Assembly (NCBI GenBank): GCA_038373865.1
Contig: JAXGGA010005164.1
Span: forward strand, 16,670 to 80,669
Length of the DNA stretch: 64,000 nt
Origin: Uloborus plumipes
Taxonomy: Eukaryota; Arthropoda; Arachnida; Araneae; Uloboridae
Direction: 5' to 3'
The translations under genes and the position numbers were made by a program. Below the pieces are notes generated by a model. It searched no databases and was not told the DNA's origin. It saw only the letters and a program-made list of their open reading frames with translations. This document shows positions 60,530-64,000 of the stretch, piece by piece; the stretch's first letter is position 1; every line of letters starts with the position of its first letter.

Positions 60530-60957
60530 TTCTCCCGTAGTAAAATGTGTCCAGTTTGTAGGTCAGATCTGCTAAAACTTAAAATATATGATAATAATTT
60601 ATGTATGTGTGTATAGTAATTTTTGAGTGTATAGCAATAGTGAAAAAGAATCACAGCACTTAATTGTGTCTGAATTTTTAGAACTTTTAGCTTCTTATTG
60701 CAATTATATCAAAAAACGATAAATCGTTACTGAGGGAATTATAGAATTTACATATCACTAGCTGGCAATGACTGAAAATATTTGAAAAAGTAAATACTGT
60801 AGGTATTTTTAGAGGCTCTCCAGTGGGAAGTCAAAGGAGGTCACTGTGACCTCCAGAAAAATTTCATATTCGGAAATTTTTTCTGAAGATTCAGCAACTT
60901 TAGAAACAATACTGCAACATAGAAATTTTCTATTAATTTATTTATTTTTTACATGTG
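60530..60957 (+). repeat. Partial third copy of the foldback arm (direct orientation)
   Basis: Matches left-arm DNA at about 58560-58960 and 59115-59190 in the same orientation: gtaaaatgtgtcca, gtcagatctgct, caattaaatca/ctcaaaaaac, gaaaaagtaaat and aacaatactgcaacat. It is the inverse of part of the right arm. So the element has three arm copies, two direct and one inverted. Confidence 0.75.
60836..60854. promoter_or_regulatory. AGGTCA inverted-repeat-3 palindrome
   Basis: GGAGGTCActgTGACCTCC, a perfect IR-3 core, in the third arm copy. Confidence 0.38.
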
Positions 60958-61183
60958 GGCTTGATGATCGTATTTTATAATCTGGAAAAATTGGGAAATT
61001 CCTTTGGCAAATTAAGAACATCTTCTTGAGAAGTATAAGATACTCATGGGCACTAGAACTTAAATTTTTACAGAATACGATCAAGCACACGTGAGAAAAA
61101 TGTATCATTAAAAAATCTCAATGTTGCAATAGTTTCCAAATTTGCCGAATCGTCAGCAAAATTTTTCGATCATGAAATTTTTC

Positions 61184-61204
61184 GGGAGGTCACTGTGACC
61201 TCCC
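61184..61204. promoter_or_regulatory. AGGTCA inverted-repeat-3 palindrome (perfect)
   Basis: gggAGGTCActgTGACCTccc in the right arm of the foldback. AGGTCAnnnTGACCT is the consensus IR-3 site for steroid-type nuclear receptors. Binding is not demonstrated. Confidence 0.4.
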
Positions 61205-62161
61205 ACTGGAATATATCTGAAGATACCTCACCGAATTTACTTTTTCCAATATTCCAAAGCTAGTAATATGTGCATTCAATAATAGTCTCAGGATTTCATG
61301 TTTTTTGAGTTAATTGCAATTAAAAACTAAAAATTATGAAAAATTTAGACAAAATTAAGTGTTTAAAGTCTTTTTCTATTTCCCTACACAAATTTAAATA
61401 TATCATTACCATATACTTAGAGTTTCAGCAGATCTGACCTACTTGGCACATTTTACTATGAGAAAAAAGCATTAAAATGAGCTTCAAAAAAAATTATTTT
61501 CTTGAAAACGAGACGAGACCCCACGCAACTTTCTTTTTTACGTTATTCTACGCATCTGTAGGTTCCATAATCCATAAAAGCTTTTTTTCCTAGAGTTGCT
61601 GTTTTGAGTTAAATGCGATCAAAAAATCGCAAATTTTGAAAATTTGAAAACTGTCTAAGTCTTTTTCTCTTCAAAGTAAGGAGATATTAAACAATTTTTG
61701 TACCACATATTCTCTTCATTGTATAAATTTTCAGTATATGTTAAAAAAAATTCGGGGGGTTGCTTTTAGGGGGGAAATAACGCAGCTCAAAGTCGAGCGA
61801 AAATAGTCTAAAAACCATACTTTGCTGCCCCTTAACTAAAGAAAGCAACACACCCCAACCCAAATAACTATGAGGTCCTCATAACTACACATTGTACAAT
61901 CAATAAATGTAAACATAACATGGGGTGGCGTTTCTGTAAAAAACTACAGCGCACTGAAATGCGTCTTTCAGCCGTTTAAAAAAAAAGCGCTGCATAACAT
62001 CAAACTGTGGGAATTTTTACAGAGCGAACAAAATTTTTTTGGGGGGCTGCAAACTTCAGAATGTTCATTTCTTATGACCTACTTTGACACATAAAAAAAT
62101 GAGGAAAATCAAAAATGGTAATTGCCACACCTTGTCTGAATTTCAAAATAATGGCTCTTAC

Positions 62162-62498
62162 AAGCAGTGTCATTTTGAAATTAGAAGGTTTTTAGAATCT
62201 TATTTATTTGCTTCATTGGAAGAAGAAAGGATGAACATTTTATTTAAAAAAGCTTAGATAAGACTTTGGTGCTTGATTTCTTATGCCAATTATTTTTGTA
62301 AATAAGAATATAATTTTTGCTGTCATTACAAATCTCTAATTGATATTGGTCATTAGTTACATATTATATTCAGAAAATAAATCTTTTTTTTAAGGTGCGT
62401 CATTCAGGCGATCAGAGGATAAGCGTCCGAAAAATATACAACAACTTCGTTATAAAAAATGGCTTTATTTCGTTTTGGCGTAGTTTTTATCTACACAA
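62162..62498. other. No gene or element recognised
   Basis: AT-rich spacer between the foldback and a small retroposon. Nothing else is visible. Confidence 0.5.
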
Positions 62499-62513
62499 CA
62501 TTGCAATGATGAT

Positions 62514-62671
62514 CTAGTGGGGAAACTGGGCGTCAAAAATACTTGTGGCAATGGTATCCCGCCGATGGTGGTGCCACCTGAAAGAGTGGATGCCGCTTCT
62601 GGGGAATGCACTAGGTCTGCAAATGGCAAGAAGCTAAACGCAGCCCCATTTGAAACAAACAAACAAACAAA
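62514..62671 (+). mobile_element. Small retroposon with (CAAA)n tail and 15-bp target duplication
   Basis: The 15-bp sequence cattgcaatgatgat lies immediately before (62499-62513) and after (62672-62686). The insert starts ctagtggggaaactgggc and ends gaaacaaacaaacaaacaaa. A simple-repeat 3' tail and a long duplication are the marks of LINE-mediated retroposition. The 158-bp body is GC-richer than its flanks and has no clear pol III boxes, so it may be a 5'-truncated SINE or LINE 3' end. The minus frame 62465-62734 across it is spurious. Confidence 0.85.
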
Positions 62672-62686
62672 CATTGCAATGATGAT

Positions 62687-63274
62687 TTGAGCAATAGGAC
62701 TCAGATAGCACCTAATTCTGCTTTTCGTATTCACAAAAACGTTGATTTGATTTAGAATACAATCTAAAGTTCATTAGAGAAAAAAAACTACAACTATTTA
62801 GTTTTTTAAATATAAATGCGTACGCGATTTACTAGAAAACAAAACAAATATGATCGAAATTCATAAAGTAAGAATTGCTTAAGGTATAATCTATTTATGT
62901 TACATTACTTACATTGCATTTATTTTTGGGTAAGATTGCCAATAAAGAAAATATTAGCAATAAAACAAATATATTCATTTTATTACCATGCTTGATAAAT
63001 ACATGCAACTCGTAGCACTTTTAAATATTTTTTTCAAATATATCAATTTCAATAAAATCTCAAGCAGCATTTATCCATAACATGCAGCAAATTTAATTTT
63101 GTGTCGTCTTCAAGACAAGAACCATCATTTATATTTTTAAAGAAATCACTTCGTGTCTGAAAGTGACTGTTGAAAATAAACAAAAGTTTAAAATATGTAT
63201 TTTAGAAGAAACTTCGATTAGGTATACGATTAGATTGTTAAGAAAATAACTTTATGTTTAAAAAAAAAAGAAAT
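62687..63274. other. No gene recognised
   Basis: AT-rich, with weak resemblance of about 63100-63270 to 34800-34950 (aaagtga, aaagttta, tatttt text), consistent with a leftward extension of island c. Confidence 0.4.
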
Positions 63275-63640
63275 TTTGAACAACATTTTCAACAACTGAC
63301 AAGAAACTAGTTACCAAACTTCCATCATTATCTCTGCAGCTGTTGGAGATGCAGTTATTTCACAGTCATCAAATTTAATTCCCCGGGCATCAACACAAAT
63401 ATCAAACAGAGCGAAAAGTTTATTTAAAATGAGATGTCTGATGCTGTTTTGGGCACAAGGCGATAAGGAAAAGGGACAAGAAGGGTGGGGAAAATAAATT
63501 TTATTGTAAGTGAAGGCGATTTCCATATTTGCATCTAGGGCTATAAATTACCATATGTATTCCAGTGTGACTCAGGGAAAAAAATCAACAAAGTTGGAAA
63601 GGTTTGTGAACTTAATCGACGAAACGGAGAATATTGGAAT
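63275..63640 (+). repeat. Similarity island c, copy 2
   Basis: Counterpart of 34950-35345. On the minus strand the conserved frame is 63311-63397 (CVDARGIKFDDCEITASPTA then AEIMMEVW, stop), here part of a 71-aa open frame from 63526. In copy 1 that longer frame is broken by a 13-bp length difference near 35094. Coding status is undecided. Confidence 0.6.
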
Positions 63641-64000
63641 GTTGACGGGGGTTGGAGCGATGATTGCGCCTCATTTCTTTGCTAGATTTTTATGGAATAT
63701 TTTAATTTGGTATAATGGGGCAGATTCTAAAGGCATATATTTTGCTTTTTAAATAACGGAAAGAGTAAACGGCAAAAAGTGATAAAAATTTAATACGACT
63801 GTAAAGACAGAGCAACTGTAAAATCCAGATGTAGTATAAACAAAGTTCAAGTTCTTTAAACGTCCGTGAAAAAAGCCTTCACGTATTTGCAAATAACTTT
63901 TTAAGTCTAAAATTCGAAAATCAATATCAAGTATAAATCATTTGAGTAACACAGTTTATGTAAAACAACAGTGAATTTTTATAAGGGTTGAAATTCTTTG
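63641..64000. other. No gene recognised
   Basis: AT-rich end of the window. The plus frame 63510-63752 (80 aa) has no known domain and has no intact counterpart in the matching region near 35345. Confidence 0.4.

Larger units (their letters stand above)
57870..62157. mobile_element. 4.3-kb foldback element with ~1.2-kb arms
   Basis: Left arm (57870 to about 59090) and right arm (about 60960-62157) are inverted copies. Both ends begin gagccattattttgaaattc, and TTAC lies on both sides (57866-57869, 62158-62161), a possible 4-bp duplication. Matching points include gttatgtttacatttattga, the run cgagacgagaccccacgcaa and a GGAGGTCA palindrome in each arm. Between the arms lie a Tc1-like transposon (59229-60446) and a third, direct-oriented partial copy of the left arm (60530-60957). 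No protein of its own is recognisable. Confidence 0.85.

Noticed and set aside
62465..62734. 89-aa minus-strand frame
   Set aside because: It crosses the retroposon and both target duplications, so it cannot predate the insertion as a gene.

Overview
This is a eukaryotic window: AT-rich, intergenic or intronic DNA with almost no recognisable host coding sequence and a dense, multi-layered load of transposable elements. The mix (BEL/Pao LTR retrotransposon, hAT, Tc1/mariner, piggyBac-type MITE, Helitrons with (CTGT)n- or (TTTC)n-rich 5' heads, tRNA-derived SINEs, RNase H-bearing LINE relics) suits an arthropod, plausibly a chelicerate, but the window holds no host gene that settles this. I found no intact host protein-coding gene, no rRNA and no free-standing tRNA gene.

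Layout. 0-5 kb: plain AT-rich DNA and a decayed LINE pol 3' end carrying a piggyBac-type MITE. 6-11 kb: a 1.5-kb foldback element, then a 2.6-kb Helitron with a 653-bp near-perfect inverted-repeat element inside it. 11.7-12.8 kb: the first of three related DNA transposons that each carry a family-specific array of about 13-15-bp motifs. 13.8-21.8 kb: Helitron-like end, MITEs, mariner and Tigger-like relics. 22.1-33.7 kb: one minus-strand BEL/Pao element (205/206-bp LTRs, AGTAT target duplication) split by two hAT insertions, which are themselves invaded. 33.7-45 kb: mostly anonymous DNA with a palindromic-array MITE, a 156-bp (TA)n tract and a LINE relic. 45-49 kb: a hairpin, a foldback, a double-headed Helitron and nine 146-bp tandem repeats. 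49-57 kb: a minus-strand Helitron, the third motif-array transposon (2.3 kb, keeps both ends of a broken protein) and a second double-headed Helitron. 57-62 kb: two head-to-tail SINEs, then a 4.3-kb foldback with an apparently intact Tc1-like transposon at its centre. 62-64 kb: a small retroposon with a 15-bp target duplication and a diverged repeat.

The only clearly intact gene is the Tc1-like transposase at 59369-60415 (348 aa, catalytic spacing DD36E, identical 27-bp terminal repeats, TA duplication). All other coding pieces are broken by stops, frameshifts, insertions or internal deletions.

Two results stand out. First, three transposons at 11703-12806, 26309-27255 and 53343-55657 share related terminal repeats (GGGT-ATT----CAAAAA type), 4-bp target duplications (ATTT, a near-match ATAT/ATAA, ATAT) and internal arrays of a short motif that differs between families (TCATCCACATGYCC, TGTCCACTCTGTTAC, GTATCCTCCGTTAC). 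This looks like one lineage whose terminal repeats and putative transposase-binding motifs change together. Second, three diverged similarity islands lie in the same order and orientation at 19.1/21.6/35.0 kb and 49.6/50.9/63.3 kb, which suggests an old tandem duplication of about 28-30 kb whose two halves later collected different transposons. All similarity statements come from reading the sequence by eye; no search or alignment was run.
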